Positions 17,357 through 27,193 of a DNA stretch of 64,000 nt are shown here, piece after piece. The position numbers and the translations under genes were made by a program. Every line of letters begins with the position of its first letter. Position 1 is the stretch's first letter. Where the stretch lies: contig NZ_JACCFK010000002.1 in NCBI RefSeq assembly GCF_013410405.1, positions 434,001-498,000 of the forward strand, written 5' to 3'. This DNA is from Amycolatopsis endophytica. Its GTDB lineage: Bacteria; Actinomycetota; Actinomycetes; Mycobacteriales; Pseudonocardiaceae. Under the pieces are notes generated by a model. It was not told the origin of the DNA and did no database searches. It was given only the letters and a program-made list of their open reading frames with translations.

Positions 17357-18153
17357 CCGACGAGGTGCTGACCGAACGGCGGGGCGCCACGCTCTGGCTT
17401 CGACTGAACCGCCCGCACGCGCTCAACAGCCTGACCGACGGCCTTCTCGACGCGCTCAGTCGCGGGCTCGACATCGCGGCGTCCGACAAGGACATCCGTG
17501 TGGTCGTAGTCGCCGGTGAGGGCAGGGCATTCTGCGCCGGCGCGGATCTTCTGGCGTTTCCCGAACCCGATGCGGTGCGAGACTTCCTGCATCGAGTCGG
17601 CATGGTCTTCGACCGGATCGAGAGCTTCCCCAAGCCGGTCATCGCGGCTGTGCACGGTATCGCGGCCGGTGGAGGACTGGAGCTGCTGCTGTGCGCCGAT
17701 CTGGTGGTGGCCTCGCGTTCGGCGCGGTTCGCCGACGCGCACGCGAACTACGGGCTCCTCCCGGGCGCGGGCGGCTCTGTGCGGTTGCCACGCCGTATCG
17801 GGCCCGCGCGGGCGAAGCACCTGATGTTCACCGGTGCCGCGCTGCCCGCGGAGGAATTCGCGAACACCGACCTCGTCACGATTTTCACCGAAAACGAGCG
17901 ACTCGTCGAAGAGACCGACGCGCTGGCCGAGTCGATGGCCGGAAAGAGCCCGCTGGGGCTGGCCGCGATGAAGCAGCTCGTTGCCGAAGGACTCGAGATC
18001 GATGCGGCCGAAGCCCTTCGCCGCGAACGCGACCGCCTGATCGCGCATGCCCGCTCATCCGACTTCGCCGAAGGTATCCGCGCGTTCAGTGAAAAACGCA
18101 CCCCCGTCTTCACCGGCCACACGCCGCAAACACCGAGGAGTGACCACCCGTGA
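17353..18153 (+). CDS. Enoyl-CoA hydratase/isomerase
   Basis: 266 aa crotonase-fold protein. The first oxyanion-hole segment is GEGRAFCAGAD (55-65) and the second is HGIAAGGGLELLLCAD. LLPGAGGSVRLPR covers the second catalytic acid position, where Gly-Ala replaces the Pro-Glu common in hydratases, so the exact reaction (hydration, isomerisation or ring hydrolysis) is open. ATG 17353 overlaps the thiolase stop. It is second of five co-directional genes. Confidence 0.88.
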   Translation: MTDEVLTERRGATLWLRLNRPHALNSLTDGLLDALSRGLDIAASDKDIRVVVVAGEGRAFCAGADLLAFPEPDAVRDFLHRVGMVFDRIESFPKPVIAAVHGIAAGGGLELLLCADLVVASRSARFADAHANYGLLPGAGGSVRLPRRIGPARAKHLMFTGAALPAEEFANTDLVTIFTENERLVEETDALAESMAGKSPLGLAAMKQLVAEGLEIDAAEALRRERDRLIAHARSSDFAEGIRAFSEKRTPVFTGHTPQTPRSDHP

Positions 18154-18938
18154 CCGACCTACTTCGACTCGATGGCCGGACCGTCCTGGTGACCGGTGCC
18201 GGGCAGGGCGTCGGCCGCCAGGTCGCCCTGCAGTGCGCCGCACAAGGCGCTGCCGTCGCTGTCAACGACTACTACCCGGATCGGGCCGAGTCGGTCGCCG
18301 GCGAGGTCCAGGCGGCCGGCGGGCGCGCCGTCGGACTGGGTGGCGACGTGACGGACTTCGACGACGTCATGCGTCTGGTCGGGACCGTCGAGCAGCAGCT
18401 CGGGCCAGTCGACGTCCTGGTCAACAATGCCGGAAACGCGGGCCCGGCGCAGGATCCGATGCGCCCCGCGCCGCCGTTCTGGGAGACCGGGCCGAAGGAA
18501 TGGGAGCCGTGGCTCGGCACCAACCTCTACGGCGTGCTGAACTGCGCCCGGGCCACCGTGCCCGGCATGGTGGAGCGCGGGTACGGCCGCATCGTGACGG
18601 TCATCTCCGACGCCGGGCGTGTCGGCGAGCCGCATCTCGTCGTCTACAGCGGGGCGAAGGCGGGCGCGGCAGGTTTCACCCGCGGGCTGGCGAAGTCCGT
18701 CGGGCGTCACGGCATCACGGCCAACTGCGTCTCGCTCGGTCCGATCCGGACTCCCGGAGTCGCGTCGGCCATCGAGGATTCCGCTCAGGTCAAGGCGATG
18801 CTCCGCAGCTACGTGGTGCGGCGACTCGGTGAGCCAGCGGACGCGGCGAACCTCATCCTGTTCCTGGCCTCGGAAGAGGCGTCCTGGATCACCGGGCAGA
18901 CGTACCCGGTCAACGGTGGCTACTCCTTCGCGGTCTGA
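18150..18938 (+). CDS. Short-chain dehydrogenase/reductase
   Basis: 262 aa classical SDR: TGAGQGVG cofactor motif, NNAG, catalytic YSGAK and a C-terminal YPVNGGYSF. The start is GTG 18150, overlapping the ECH stop by 4 bp (GTGA). It has an insertion after NNAG (NAGPAQDPMRPAPPFWETG) which is longer than usual and may shape the substrate pocket. It is likely the 3-hydroxyacyl-CoA dehydrogenase step of this operon, by context. Confidence 0.88.
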   Translation: MTDLLRLDGRTVLVTGAGQGVGRQVALQCAAQGAAVAVNDYYPDRAESVAGEVQAAGGRAVGLGGDVTDFDDVMRLVGTVEQQLGPVDVLVNNAGNAGPAQDPMRPAPPFWETGPKEWEPWLGTNLYGVLNCARATVPGMVERGYGRIVTVISDAGRVGEPHLVVYSGAKAGAAGFTRGLAKSVGRHGITANCVSLGPIRTPGVASAIEDSAQVKAMLRSYVVRRLGEPADAANLILFLASEEASWITGQTYPVNGGYSFAV

Positions 18939-18947
18939 GAGGGTGTC

Positions 18948-19919
18948 ATGAAGGTCGATCTCTACCTCTACCGTGCCCGTCTCGACGAGATGGCGGCGCG
19001 GGCACGCCAGGCCGATGCCGGCTTCGACGGGCTGTTCGTGGCCGAATCGGTCGGCGATCCTTTCCAGGCGCTCGCGATCGCTTCACAGCATCTGCACCGT
19101 GGTGTACTCGGCACCTCGATCGCGCTGGCGTTTCCGCGCAGTCCGATGCTGACCGCGGTGTCGGCCTGGGACCTGCAGCGCGCCAGCAGGGGCCGGTTCG
19201 TGCTCGGACTCGGGTCGCAGGTTCGCAAGCACATCGAACGGCGATTTTCCAGCGCCTTCACCCCTCCCATGCCGCGTCTGCGCGAGTACGTCCGTACGGT
19301 TCGGCACATCTGGGGCGCGTTCGCCGGTGAGCACCCGCTCGACTTCCACGGCGAGTACTACACGCTCGACTACCTGCCTCCCGGGATGAACCCCGGTCCG
19401 CTGGAGTTCCCGAAACCGCAGGTGTATCTGGCCGCGCTCGGGCCGGCGATGTTCGAGGCCGCCGGTGACGTCGCCGACGGCGCGTTCATCCACCCGATCC
19501 ACACGCACACCTACCTTCGGGAGGTCGCCGAACCCGCGATCGCGCGCGGGCTCGCGAAAACGGGCCGGGACCGCGCCGATTTCGCCCTTTCCGTCACCAC
19601 ACTGTGCATTGTGGACGAAGACACCGGGGATGCCGAACGCGAAGCGGTCCGCCGCCAGTTCGCTTTCTACGCGTCGACTCCCGCCTACCGGCCTGTCCTC
19701 GACCTGCACGGCTGGGGCGCACTCGGCGAAAGCCTGCGGCAGAAGGTCCGCCAGGGCGAGCACGACACGATGGCACAGCTGGTTCCCGACGAGATCCTCG
19801 ACGCCTTCTGCGTTGTCGCGCCCACCTGGCAAGGCGCGATCAAAGTCGCACGGGAGAAGTACGCCGGGGTGGCAGACCGAGTCATGTTCCAGAGCACGCC
19901 CCCACTTGCCACCGCCTGA
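18948..19919 (+). CDS. Luciferase-like (LLM) F420- or flavin-dependent oxidoreductase
   Basis: 323 aa bacterial-luciferase TIM barrel. N-terminal KVDLYLYRARLDEMA is typical of the actinomycete F420-dependent subfamily; GRFVLGLGSQV, EYVRTVRHIW and the C-terminal VADRVMFQS loop are also family features. F420 use is inferred from subfamily resemblance, and FMN cannot be excluded. It would reduce or oxidise an intermediate in the same pathway as the flanking SDR and ligase. It starts 10 bp after the SDR stop, with GAGAGGGTGTC just before the ATG. Confidence 0.85.
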   Translation: MKVDLYLYRARLDEMAARARQADAGFDGLFVAESVGDPFQALAIASQHLHRGVLGTSIALAFPRSPMLTAVSAWDLQRASRGRFVLGLGSQVRKHIERRFSSAFTPPMPRLREYVRTVRHIWGAFAGEHPLDFHGEYYTLDYLPPGMNPGPLEFPKPQVYLAALGPAMFEAAGDVADGAFIHPIHTHTYLREVAEPAIARGLAKTGRDRADFALSVTTLCIVDEDTGDAEREAVRRQFAFYASTPAYRPVLDLHGWGALGESLRQKVRQGEHDTMAQLVPDEILDAFCVVAPTWQGAIKVAREKYAGVADRVMFQSTPPLATA

Positions 19920-19942
19920 CCAGCGAACTCGAGGAGAACACC

Positions 19943-21493
19943 GTGGTTCACCCCTCTTCCCCCGAATTGACCTTCCCCGATCTGATCATCGAGGCGCTGG
20001 ACCGGTTCCCCGAGCGCGACGCGTTCGTCCTCGGCGAGCGGCGAGTCAGCTATGCCGAGTCCGCCTCCCTGATCAGCCGGATCGGACAGGTGCTGGCCGC
20101 ACGGGGTATCGGGCACGGCAGTGCGGTCGGCGCGCTCAGCCCGAACATTCCCGAGGTCTGGCTCGCCCAGGCGGCCACCTACCTGCTTGGCGGCACCTAC
20201 ACCGGCCTGCACCCACTCGGTTCCGTCGACGACCACAGCATCGCCTGCCTCGACGCCGGCATCGAGGTCCTCCTCGTCCACCCGAAGTTCGCGGACACGG
20301 CGGCCGCGATCGCGCAGCGCTGTCCCGGCATCAAGCACCTGCTCACCTTCGGTCCCACGGAGCTCGCGCCGGATCTGCTCGCACTCGGCGCCGAACTCTC
20401 CCCGCGACCACTCCCCCGCGGGCCCGCGAGGGAAGAGGACACCGCCTGGCTGCAGTACACCGGGGGAACCACGGGACGCCCCAAGGGAGTCCTCGTTCCG
20501 CACCGCGCTCTGGTGGCGATGTCCCGGATTCTGACCGCTTCGTGGGGACTGCCGGAACGCCCGCGGTTCCTGCTCTCGGCACCGATCACGCATGCGGGAT
20601 CGTTGCCGATCCTGCCGACGTTGTGTCGTGGCGGTACGGTGGTACTTCACCAGTCGTTCGACCCTGAAGCCTGGCTCGCAACCGTTGCCGAGGAACGGAT
20701 CAACTACGCGTTCACGGTGCCTACCATGGTCTACTCGCTGCTGGACCACGGCGGGATCGACCGGCACGACACCTCGTCGCTGGAAACCGTGCTCTACGGC
20801 TCGGCACCGATGACCCCGGAACGCATCGCCGAAGCCTGGCACGCGTTCGGACCGGTGATGCAGCAGGGATACGGCCAGACCGAATGTCTCGGCATGTGCA
20901 CCAGCCTGCGCAAGGACGAGCACGACCCGGCGCACCGGCCGGAACTGCTGGCGACCTGCGGACGTCCCGCCACGGAAACACGGCTCGCGATCCTCGGCGA
21001 GGACGGGGAACCGGTGCCGCGCGGCGAGATCGGCGAGCTGTGCCTGCGCTCGCCCGCGGTCATGACCGGTTACCACAACCAGCCCGAGCAGACCGAAATC
21101 GCACTGCAGGACGGCTGGTTGCACACCGGCGATCTCGCGGTGCGCGACGAAGAAGGCTACTACTCCATTGTGGACCGGAAGAAGGACATGATCATATCCG
21201 GCGGGTTCAACGTCTACCCGCGGGAGATCGAGGACGTCATCGCCACTGTTCCCGGCGTCTCCTCCAGCGCGGTGATCGGCCTGCCCGACGACAAGTGGGG
21301 CGAGGCGGTGACGGCCTTCGTGGTCCCGCGCCGCGGGCAGCCGGTGGACCCGGAAGGGCTGCTGGCGACGGTCCGGGAGAGGAAGGGCCCCCACCAGGTC
21401 CCCAAGGCGGTGCACATCGTGGACGAACTCCCGCTGACCGCCGCCGGGAAGATCGACAAGAAGGTGTTGCAGGCGCGTTACCAGGCGAGCTGA
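19943..21493 (+). CDS. AMP-dependent acyl-CoA synthetase (FadD-like)
   Basis: 516 aa adenylate-forming enzyme: YTGGTTGRPKG (172-182) phosphate loop, QQGYGQTE, GWLHTGDLA, DRKKDMIISGGFNVYPREIE hinge and AGKIDKK with the catalytic lysine near the end. It activates a carboxylic acid with ATP and CoA, so it probably supplies the substrate of this five-gene operon. GTG 19943 follows GAGGAGAA; the open frame upstream overlaps the LLM gene and is not used. Size and motifs match FadD3/FadD17-like ligases, which act on steroid-ring or long-chain acids; the substrate is not deducible. Confidence 0.92.
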   Translation: MVHPSSPELTFPDLIIEALDRFPERDAFVLGERRVSYAESASLISRIGQVLAARGIGHGSAVGALSPNIPEVWLAQAATYLLGGTYTGLHPLGSVDDHSIACLDAGIEVLLVHPKFADTAAAIAQRCPGIKHLLTFGPTELAPDLLALGAELSPRPLPRGPAREEDTAWLQYTGGTTGRPKGVLVPHRALVAMSRILTASWGLPERPRFLLSAPITHAGSLPILPTLCRGGTVVLHQSFDPEAWLATVAEERINYAFTVPTMVYSLLDHGGIDRHDTSSLETVLYGSAPMTPERIAEAWHAFGPVMQQGYGQTECLGMCTSLRKDEHDPAHRPELLATCGRPATETRLAILGEDGEPVPRGEIGELCLRSPAVMTGYHNQPEQTEIALQDGWLHTGDLAVRDEEGYYSIVDRKKDMIISGGFNVYPREIEDVIATVPGVSSSAVIGLPDDKWGEAVTAFVVPRRGQPVDPEGLLATVRERKGPHQVPKAVHIVDELPLTAAGKIDKKVLQARYQAS

Positions 21494-21533
21494 CACCGTC
21501 ACGACACTCAATGACGAGTAAGGGAAAACTTTC

Positions 21534-23006
21534 ATGTGGCAAAAGACCCTCCGGCGGCTCGCTGTGCTCGCAGCCGCCATCGCGATGGTGTTCGGTTCGG
21601 TGCCGGCGTCCGCGGCGCCCGCGCCGTTTTCCGGGTGGAACGTGCGGGTCTCTCCTGTCGACGGCAACGACCAGGTGCTGCACTTGACCTTCGACAGTCC
21701 GCTCCTGCAGCGACGCATCACCAACACGGTCTATCTTCCGGACAGTTATCGTGACACCGGCACGAAGCTGCCGGTGATGTACGTCCTCCATGGCACCGTC
21801 TTGTCTCCTTTGGACAACTGCGCGCTCAATGCGGTCACCTCGCAGGAGACGTTGGTGCGGATGATCGGATGCGGTGGCGGGTACCTGCAGAACAACCTGT
21901 ACGACATCCCGTCACAGCTGAGCCGGATGAGTTTCGTCGCCGTCGCACCGGATACCGACCCCGCCGGGTCGGTCTGCCAGACCTGCATGTGGGTCGACGG
22001 CCGCTCCGACCTGCTTCCGAACATCCAGCCGCTGACGGCGCGCGACCTGCCCGCGGACTCGTTCCTGCACCAGGAGCTGTACCCTCTGGTGGAGAGCATC
22101 TTCAACGTGCGGGGCGACCGCGGTGGCCGCGGTGTCATGGGCTTCTCCATGGGCGGCTGGGCCGCCGCGCTGCAGGGCATGATCCACCCCGACGCGTACT
22201 CCTACATCGGCTACGTCAGCGGCGGCTACGACATCAAGGAACCGGAACTGCAGACCACGATCATCGAGCCTGTCGGCTACTTCCGGGATCAGGGTTACAC
22301 CACGAGTCTCACGGATCCGGTCTGGTGGGCCCAGTTCAATCCGCGTGACATCGCCACCAACATCAAAGGAACCGATATCGCGTTCCTCCTCAGTAGCGGC
22401 GATGCCTGCCTGAATCCGCTGGAATTACTGAACGCCCCGGAATGCCAAGGCGATTTCTCGCCGGTACGCTCGCCATCGGGAACCCTGCTGGAACAGGAGC
22501 TCAGCCTCAATCGCACCATCGCCGTCGATGACCTCACAGCAAAGGGAATCCCGTTCCGGACCGTCCAGACCCCGGGTACGCACGGAGCGAACAACGCCAG
22601 GATCTTTGCCAGCGAGGTAGTTCCCGGCGCCAACGCGAAGTTCGCGACGCCCACTGCCACACCCCAGACGTTCTCCTACCGGACCGCGATCCCGCGATTT
22701 TCGATCTGGGACTACCAAGTCCGGGTGGCTCGCGGCACTGACGGTTTCCTCGATCTCACCGGCGCCCGCACAGACGGCCGTGCGCTGACGATCACCGGTG
22801 CGGGCAACGTCGACATCGCCACGCCCGCCGCGTTCACGCCCGGCCAGACCTACACGATCCATGCCACGCACCAGGCGGTCACGACCACCCGGGAGGCCAC
22901 CGCCGACCCGGGGGGCCGGCTGCACTTCGCACTCGATGCCGGCACGGGCGAATTCGGGACCACCAGGGCAGCGGCACCCGGCACGACGACACTCACCATC
23001 ACCTGA
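21534..23006 (+). CDS. Secreted alpha/beta-hydrolase (esterase family) with C-terminal extension
   Basis: 490 aa. A Sec signal peptide (KTLRRLAVLAAAIAMVF then VPASA, cleavage near residue 27) leads into an esterase-D/mycolyltransferase-like fold: MYVLHGT, nucleophile elbow GFSMGGW (Ser205) and a late His in TPGTHGANN (about 347). Residues 375-490 form an extra beta-rich domain not found in the minimal family. The first gene of the CoA pathway lies upstream, so this enzyme could release its acid substrate outside the cell from an ester or lactone (inference). The gap to the ligase is 40 bp, with AAGGGAAA as ribosome binding site. Confidence 0.85.
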   Translation: MWQKTLRRLAVLAAAIAMVFGSVPASAAPAPFSGWNVRVSPVDGNDQVLHLTFDSPLLQRRITNTVYLPDSYRDTGTKLPVMYVLHGTVLSPLDNCALNAVTSQETLVRMIGCGGGYLQNNLYDIPSQLSRMSFVAVAPDTDPAGSVCQTCMWVDGRSDLLPNIQPLTARDLPADSFLHQELYPLVESIFNVRGDRGGRGVMGFSMGGWAAALQGMIHPDAYSYIGYVSGGYDIKEPELQTTIIEPVGYFRDQGYTTSLTDPVWWAQFNPRDIATNIKGTDIAFLLSSGDACLNPLELLNAPECQGDFSPVRSPSGTLLEQELSLNRTIAVDDLTAKGIPFRTVQTPGTHGANNARIFASEVVPGANAKFATPTATPQTFSYRTAIPRFSIWDYQVRVARGTDGFLDLTGARTDGRALTITGAGNVDIATPAAFTPGQTYTIHATHQAVTTTREATADPGGRLHFALDAGTGEFGTTRAAAPGTTTLTIT

Positions 23007-23150
23007 CGAACGCGCCGCCCCGCCACGGGCTCCGCACCGTGATGTCCGGCGGACGACGTTCCACACACCGGCGCGAGACCCACGGGGCGCCCAGCGGGCG
23101 TCGAGGACGAGCTGACCGACCGCTCCTCGGCGATCGAGAGCTTGACACGT

Positions 23151-23184
23151 GATCGGGGCCAGGCACGGGAGCCTGGCCCCGATC
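23151..23184. terminator. Strong bidirectional hairpin terminator
   Basis: GATCGGGGCCAGGC-6nt-GCCTGGCCCCGATC: a perfect 14-bp stem with an ACGGGA loop between the convergent esterase and TetR genes, 7 bp from the TetR stop. It lacks a long T-tract, as is common in actinomycetes. Confidence 0.8.
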
Positions 23185-23191
23185 CGTCCTG

Positions 23192-23848
23192 TCAGACGCG
23201 GTGTTCCGGCACCCGCACGCCCAGCGCGTTCGCCCACAACAGGGACAGCTGCCGCGCCGAGGACTCCAGGTCGAACTTCCCTCGACGGGCGGACAGGCGG
23301 TACACGAAGTTGCTGACCATGCCGGTGAGGGCGACCGCCGCGCAGGCCGCGTCCAGAGCCGGGTCCGCGACCCCCGTCCCCTGCCAGTGCCGCACCGCCG
23401 CCTCGATCCTGGCCGCGAAGCGATCGCTCGCCGCGCGGCGCAGATCCTCGACCTCCGCGTTGAGGGTGGCGACCTGCTCCCACACGATCATGATCTCGCG
23501 GTTGCGGTGGTAGGCGTCGAGGTAGACCGTGTTCGCGCGCAGGATCGACTCGTACGGCTCGTGCTGCTTGCCGTGCTCGTCAGCGGTGCCGGCGGCGCCG
23601 GGACTGCGCAGCTCGTCCTCCAGCTCACGCAGCAACGCCACGAAAACCTCCTCCTTGGAGGAGAAGTAGGTGTAGAACGAACCGTGCGCGACCTTGGCGG
23701 TGTCGGCGATGTCGGTGATGCGCGCTTCGGCGAAGCCATCCCGCGCGAAGACGACCTTTGCGGCGTCCAGCAGCGCCTGCCGGCTGCGCCGCCCCCGAGC
23801 GGTCACCGGCAGCTGCTTCGGCGTGACCTCGTCGATGGCCCCAGTCAT
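23192..23848 (-). CDS. TetR-family transcriptional regulator
   Basis: 218 aa. The helix-turn-helix is ITDIADTAKVAHGSFYTYF. The ligand domain ends with the family motif FVYRLSARRGKFD, and the SFYTYFSSKEEVF recognition helix is that of the fatty-acid type (FasR/KstR-like) regulators. ATG 23848 is preceded by GAGGGAG; the frame is open upstream to 23950 without a ribosome binding site. It is the last gene of the minus-strand block and faces the terminator. The 264 bp upstream (23849-24112) hold no gene. Confidence 0.88.
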   Translation of the reverse strand: MTGAIDEVTPKQLPVTARGRRSRQALLDAAKVVFARDGFAEARITDIADTAKVAHGSFYTYFSSKEEVFVALLRELEDELRSPGAAGTADEHGKQHEPYESILRANTVYLDAYHRNREIMIVWEQVATLNAEVEDLRRAASDRFAARIEAAVRHWQGTGVADPALDAACAAVALTGMVSNFVYRLSARRGKFDLESSARQLSLLWANALGVRVPEHRV

Positions 23849-24112
23849 GGCAACTCCCTCGGCCCCAGCAGAATCCGCAGTTGACGTCGGATTCAGCCTA
23901 CCGGGGATCGTTCTCCCACGCGAACAGTCGTGCTCATCGGGCGCGTTCACCTGACCGCACGATGCGCGAGCGCGCCGGTGCCCCGGACCGTGCCGGTGGC
24001 GCCACGCAGGTCGGTGACCAGTACACCGGTGTCCGACCCGGAACGCTGCCGCGTCTCGCTCGGACCCACGGGTACGGCAAGGCCCGGCCGGACGTCCAGC
24101 GGAATCAGCTGA

Positions 24113-24862
24113 TCATCGCGCCGTGAACCGCTGGATCAGCCGCTGGGCCTCGCCGGTGGTGACGGCCGCGGCGATGGTGGCGGCCTCATCGGCCGCGCTG
24201 CGTTCGCGGGAGACATCGAAGGACGAGCGGATCAGGCGTTTGGTCTGTCCGAGCGCGGCGGCCGGACCACCGGCCAGTGTCTCCGCCAGCTCGCTCACCC
24301 GGTCCGCCAGCGCCTCGTCGTCGGCCACCTCGGTCACCAGGCTCCAGTCCCGCGCCTGCTCGGCGGTCAGCGTGCGCCCGGTCAGGGCCAGTTCGAGCGC
24401 GCGCTGGGTACCGACCGCACGGGGAAGTAGGTAGGACACCCCGCAGTCCGGGGTGAGCCCGATACCGGAATAGGCCATCCGGAACTTGGTCGACCGCGCG
24501 GCGACCACGACGTCGGCGTTGAGCACGAACGCCAGTCCCGCCCCGGCGACCGCGCCCTGCACCCCGGCCACCACCGGTTTCGGCAGCGCGGAGAGGCGCC
24601 GCAGCGCGGCTTCCGCCTCCGATGCCAGTCCGTGCAAGTACTCCGACGGTTCCGGCGCGGCCAGGAACGAACGCACGTCCCCGCCGGCGCAGAAGCGGGC
24701 GCCCGCGCCGGTCAGCACCACGACACGGACATCATCGGCCTCGGCGGCGGTGACGGCAGCGGCCAGCTCCCGGACCGTGGGCAGGTCGATCGCGTTCGAC
24801 ACCTCGGGCCGGTCCAGCGTGATCCGGCCGACTCCCCCGGTGACCTCCCAGCGCACGCTCAC
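24113..24862 (-). CDS. Enoyl-CoA hydratase/isomerase
   Basis: 249 aa crotonase fold: GARFCAGGDVRSF (first oxyanion loop), QGAVAGAGLAFVLNADVV (second) and TPDCGVSYLLPR, where Asp-Cys replaces the Glu-Gly of authentic hydratases. That pattern is found in isomerases and paaG-type enzymes. GTG 24862 overlaps the thiolase stop (GTGA) and has GGAGGG upstream. It forms a two-gene unit with the thiolase. Confidence 0.87.
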   Translation of the reverse strand: MSVRWEVTGGVGRITLDRPEVSNAIDLPTVRELAAAVTAAEADDVRVVVLTGAGARFCAGGDVRSFLAAPEPSEYLHGLASEAEAALRRLSALPKPVVAGVQGAVAGAGLAFVLNADVVVAARSTKFRMAYSGIGLTPDCGVSYLLPRAVGTQRALELALTGRTLTAEQARDWSLVTEVADDEALADRVSELAETLAGGPAAALGQTKRLIRSSFDVSRERSAADEAATIAAAVTTGEAQRLIQRFTAR

Positions 24863-26040
24863 GCGACCCTCCGCAACAGCGCCGCCAACGCCTGTCCGCC
24901 GCCGATGCACATCGTCACCACAGCGAGCTCCTGGTCGTGCCGCACGAGGTGCTTGGCCGCCCGCACCGTGAGGATGGCCCCGGTCGCGCCGACCGGGTGC
25001 CCCAGCGCGATGGCGCCACCATAGGGGTTGGTCTTGTCCGGGTCGAGCCCGGCGTCGCGGATCACTGCCACGGCCTGGGACGCGAACGCCTCGTTCAGTT
25101 CGACCACGTCGATGTCGGCCGGCGTGATTCCGGTCTGCTCGAACAGCCGCCGCAGCGCTGGAACCGGCGCGTAGCCCATCAGCTCCGGTTCCATCGCCGC
25201 GGTCGCCACCGCCTCCAGGGTCACCAAGCCGGTCAGCCCACGCTCGGCCACGACGGACTCGCGCGCCAGCACCACGGCCGCCGCACCGTCGTTGATGCCC
25301 GAGGCGTTGCCCGCGGTGACCGTGCCGTCCTTCTCGAACGCCGGACGCAGCTTTCCCAGCGCCTCCAGCGTGGTCCCGGGCTTCGGGTGCTCGTCCTCGG
25401 TCACGGTCACCGGCCGCCGCCCGCCGACCTCGACCGGCACGATCTCCCCGGCGAACGCCTCCTTGGCCGCGACCGAGGCGGCCCGCCGCTGCGACTCCAG
25501 CGCGAACTCGTCCTGCTCCCGTCGGGACACGCCGAACTTGCGCGCGACGTTCTCCGCGGTTACTCCCATGTGGATGTCGTGGAACGGGTCGGTCAGCATC
25601 ATCACCGTGCCGTCCACCAGCGTGCGGTCCCCCAGCCGGTATCCGGAGCGGGCGCCGAAGTCGTAGAACGGCATCCGGCTCATCGACTCGTCTCCACCGG
25701 CGAGCGCGAAGTCCACGCCGCCCCAGCGCATCTGCATCGCCGCGGACCAGATCGCCTGCAGACCCGACCCGCACAGCCGGTTCACCGTGTAGGCGGGCGT
25801 CGTCACGGGCAACCCGGCGGCCAGCGCCACCCGGCGCGCGTTGTAGGCGTCCGGGCCTGCCTGCCCGATGCAGCCCATCACGACCTCGCCGAGATCCGCC
25901 GGCTCCACCCCGGCCCGCTCGATCGCGGCCCTCGCCGCGGTCGCGCCCAGCTCGAACCCCGGCACATCCTTGAACGCGCCGCCGAAGCTGCCCACCGGCG
26001 TCCGCGCCCCCTCCAGCAGCACGATCCTGTCCTGGCTCAT
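24859..26040 (-). CDS. Acetyl-CoA acyltransferase (thiolase)
   Basis: 393 aa classical biosynthetic/degradative thiolase: nucleophile loop [24 protein letters not shown] and CIGGGQ with the second Cys, all intact. It releases acetyl-CoA at the end of a beta-oxidation round. ATG 26040 with GAGGTGCGG upstream is preferred; the frame continues upstream through the promoter region without coding character. It is co-transcribed with the ECH downstream. Confidence 0.95.
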   Translation of the reverse strand: MSQDRIVLLEGARTPVGSFGGAFKDVPGFELGATAARAAIERAGVEPADLGEVVMGCIGQAGPDAYNARRVALAAGLPVTTPAYTVNRLCGSGLQAIWSAAMQMRWGGVDFALAGGDESMSRMPFYDFGARSGYRLGDRTLVDGTVMMLTDPFHDIHMGVTAENVARKFGVSRREQDEFALESQRRAASVAAKEAFAGEIVPVEVGGRRPVTVTEDEHPKPGTTLEALGKLRPAFEKDGTVTAGNASGINDGAAAVVLARESVVAERGLTGLVTLEAVATAAMEPELMGYAPVPALRRLFEQTGITPADIDVVELNEAFASQAVAVIRDAGLDPDKTNPYGGAIALGHPVGATGAILTVRAAKHLVRHDQELAVVTMCIGGGQALAALLRRVA

Positions 26041-26178
26041 CCGCACCTCATTCACGCCCGACGATCTCGGGCAAAGAGTAGGTCGTCCGACTATTTCGTG
26101 GGTGATATATGCATCACAGGCGGGCAGATCACCACACTTCACCGACCGGACGGGCCCTACGGTCACCGCCGCTCACCG
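26041..26178 (-). promoter_or_regulatory. Probable promoter/operator of the thiolase-ECH pair
   Basis: The 138-bp gap after the alcohol dehydrogenase gene is AT-richer than its surroundings. It holds GTCG-TC-CGAC (26082-26091) inside TAGGTCGTCCGACTA, resembling the short palindromes bound by TetR fatty-acid regulators. The regulator at 23192 is the nearest candidate. Positional inference. Confidence 0.4.
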
Positions 26179-27162
26179 TTAGTTTTCGGGCACCTCGGGC
26201 ATCATGACGACCAGCCGTCCGGTGACACGACCTTCCCGAAGCCGCTCGATGCCCTCCGGCACTTGCTCGAATCCCAGGTGTTCCACCGCCGGGGTCACCG
26301 CGCCGGAGGCGAGGTGTTCGAGCACCGCCCGGATGTCCTCCCGGGTCCCGCCGGAAGACCCCACGATCCGCGCCTTTCGGTGGATCACGTCGGCGGTGAC
26401 CAGGCTGGTGCGTTCGGCCCCGAGCCCCAGCATGACGACGGTGCCACCCGTGCGGATCGCGCGGACAGCCGAGTCGGTGGTCGCCCCGAAGCCGGCGAAG
26501 TCGATCACCGTGTCGAGGTCACGCCCCTCCAGGGCGGCCGCCGAGTGGACGACGTCCGCCACGTCCAGACCACGCCCCAGCTCGACAGCCTCCGGGCGCA
26601 CATCCGCTGCGTGCACCTCGGCGCCGTGCAGCACTGCGAGGCGTGCCCCGATCTGGCCGAGTCCACCGAGTCCGATGATGCCGACCCGGCTGCCTGGACC
26701 GACGCCGGCCACCTTCACCACCGCGTGGTGCGACGTCATACCCGCGTCGGTGGCAAGGGCCGCGAGGGCGTAGGACAGCCCGGACGGCAGCCGGAGCAGG
26801 TCCAGGGCAGGGGCCACGACGTACGCGGCGTAACCCCCGTCCCGCCCGTATCCGGGCACCGTGGCGCCCATCGGGAAAACAGCGACTCGGTCTCCCGGCG
26901 CGAATGCGGTCACCAGGGCGCCGGTCTCGGCCACCTCGCCGGCGATCTCGTGCCCCAGGGTGATCGGATTCTTGTGGATGTTCTCGGCCCACGACGGCTC
27001 GTCCAGTTCACCGACGTCGGAGTGACACATGCCGGCCGCACGAACCGCGACGAGGACCTCGCCCCGCCCCGGCCGGGGAACCGGAACCACGCACCTGCTC
27101 AGCGGCCGGCCGGTTCCGGTCCACTGCCACGCTTCCATCATCGCCGGGGACGGTGTGGACAT
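26179..27162 (-). CDS. Zinc-type alcohol dehydrogenase (MDR family)
   Basis: 327 aa. The catalytic zinc ligands are in GMCHSD and LGHEIAGEV, and GLGGLGQIG is the nucleotide-binding motif. The four-cysteine structural zinc loop is replaced by a shorter FPMGATVPGYGRDGG loop, so only the catalytic zinc is expected. It oxidises an alcohol or reduces an aldehyde of the pathway with NAD(P). ATG 27162 follows GGAGGAG; the in-frame ATG at 27186 would overlap the MBL gene. Confidence 0.88.
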   Translation of the reverse strand: MSTPSPAMMEAWQWTGTGRPLSRCVVPVPRPGRGEVLVAVRAAGMCHSDVGELDEPSWAENIHKNPITLGHEIAGEVAETGALVTAFAPGDRVAVFPMGATVPGYGRDGGYAAYVVAPALDLLRLPSGLSYALAALATDAGMTSHHAVVKVAGVGPGSRVGIIGLGGLGQIGARLAVLHGAEVHAADVRPEAVELGRGLDVADVVHSAAALEGRDLDTVIDFAGFGATTDSAVRAIRTGGTVVMLGLGAERTSLVTADVIHRKARIVGSSGGTREDIRAVLEHLASGAVTPAVEHLGFEQVPEGIERLREGRVTGRLVVMMPEVPEN

Positions 27163-27193
27163 CAGCTCCTCCGCAAACCGTCGCACGGATCGT

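Noticed and set aside
26079..26093. TAGGTCGTCCGACTA as a firm TetR operator
   Set aside because: The perfect part is only GTCG-TC-CGAC. It occurs once, and outer bases do not pair. It was left as a low-confidence promoter comment.
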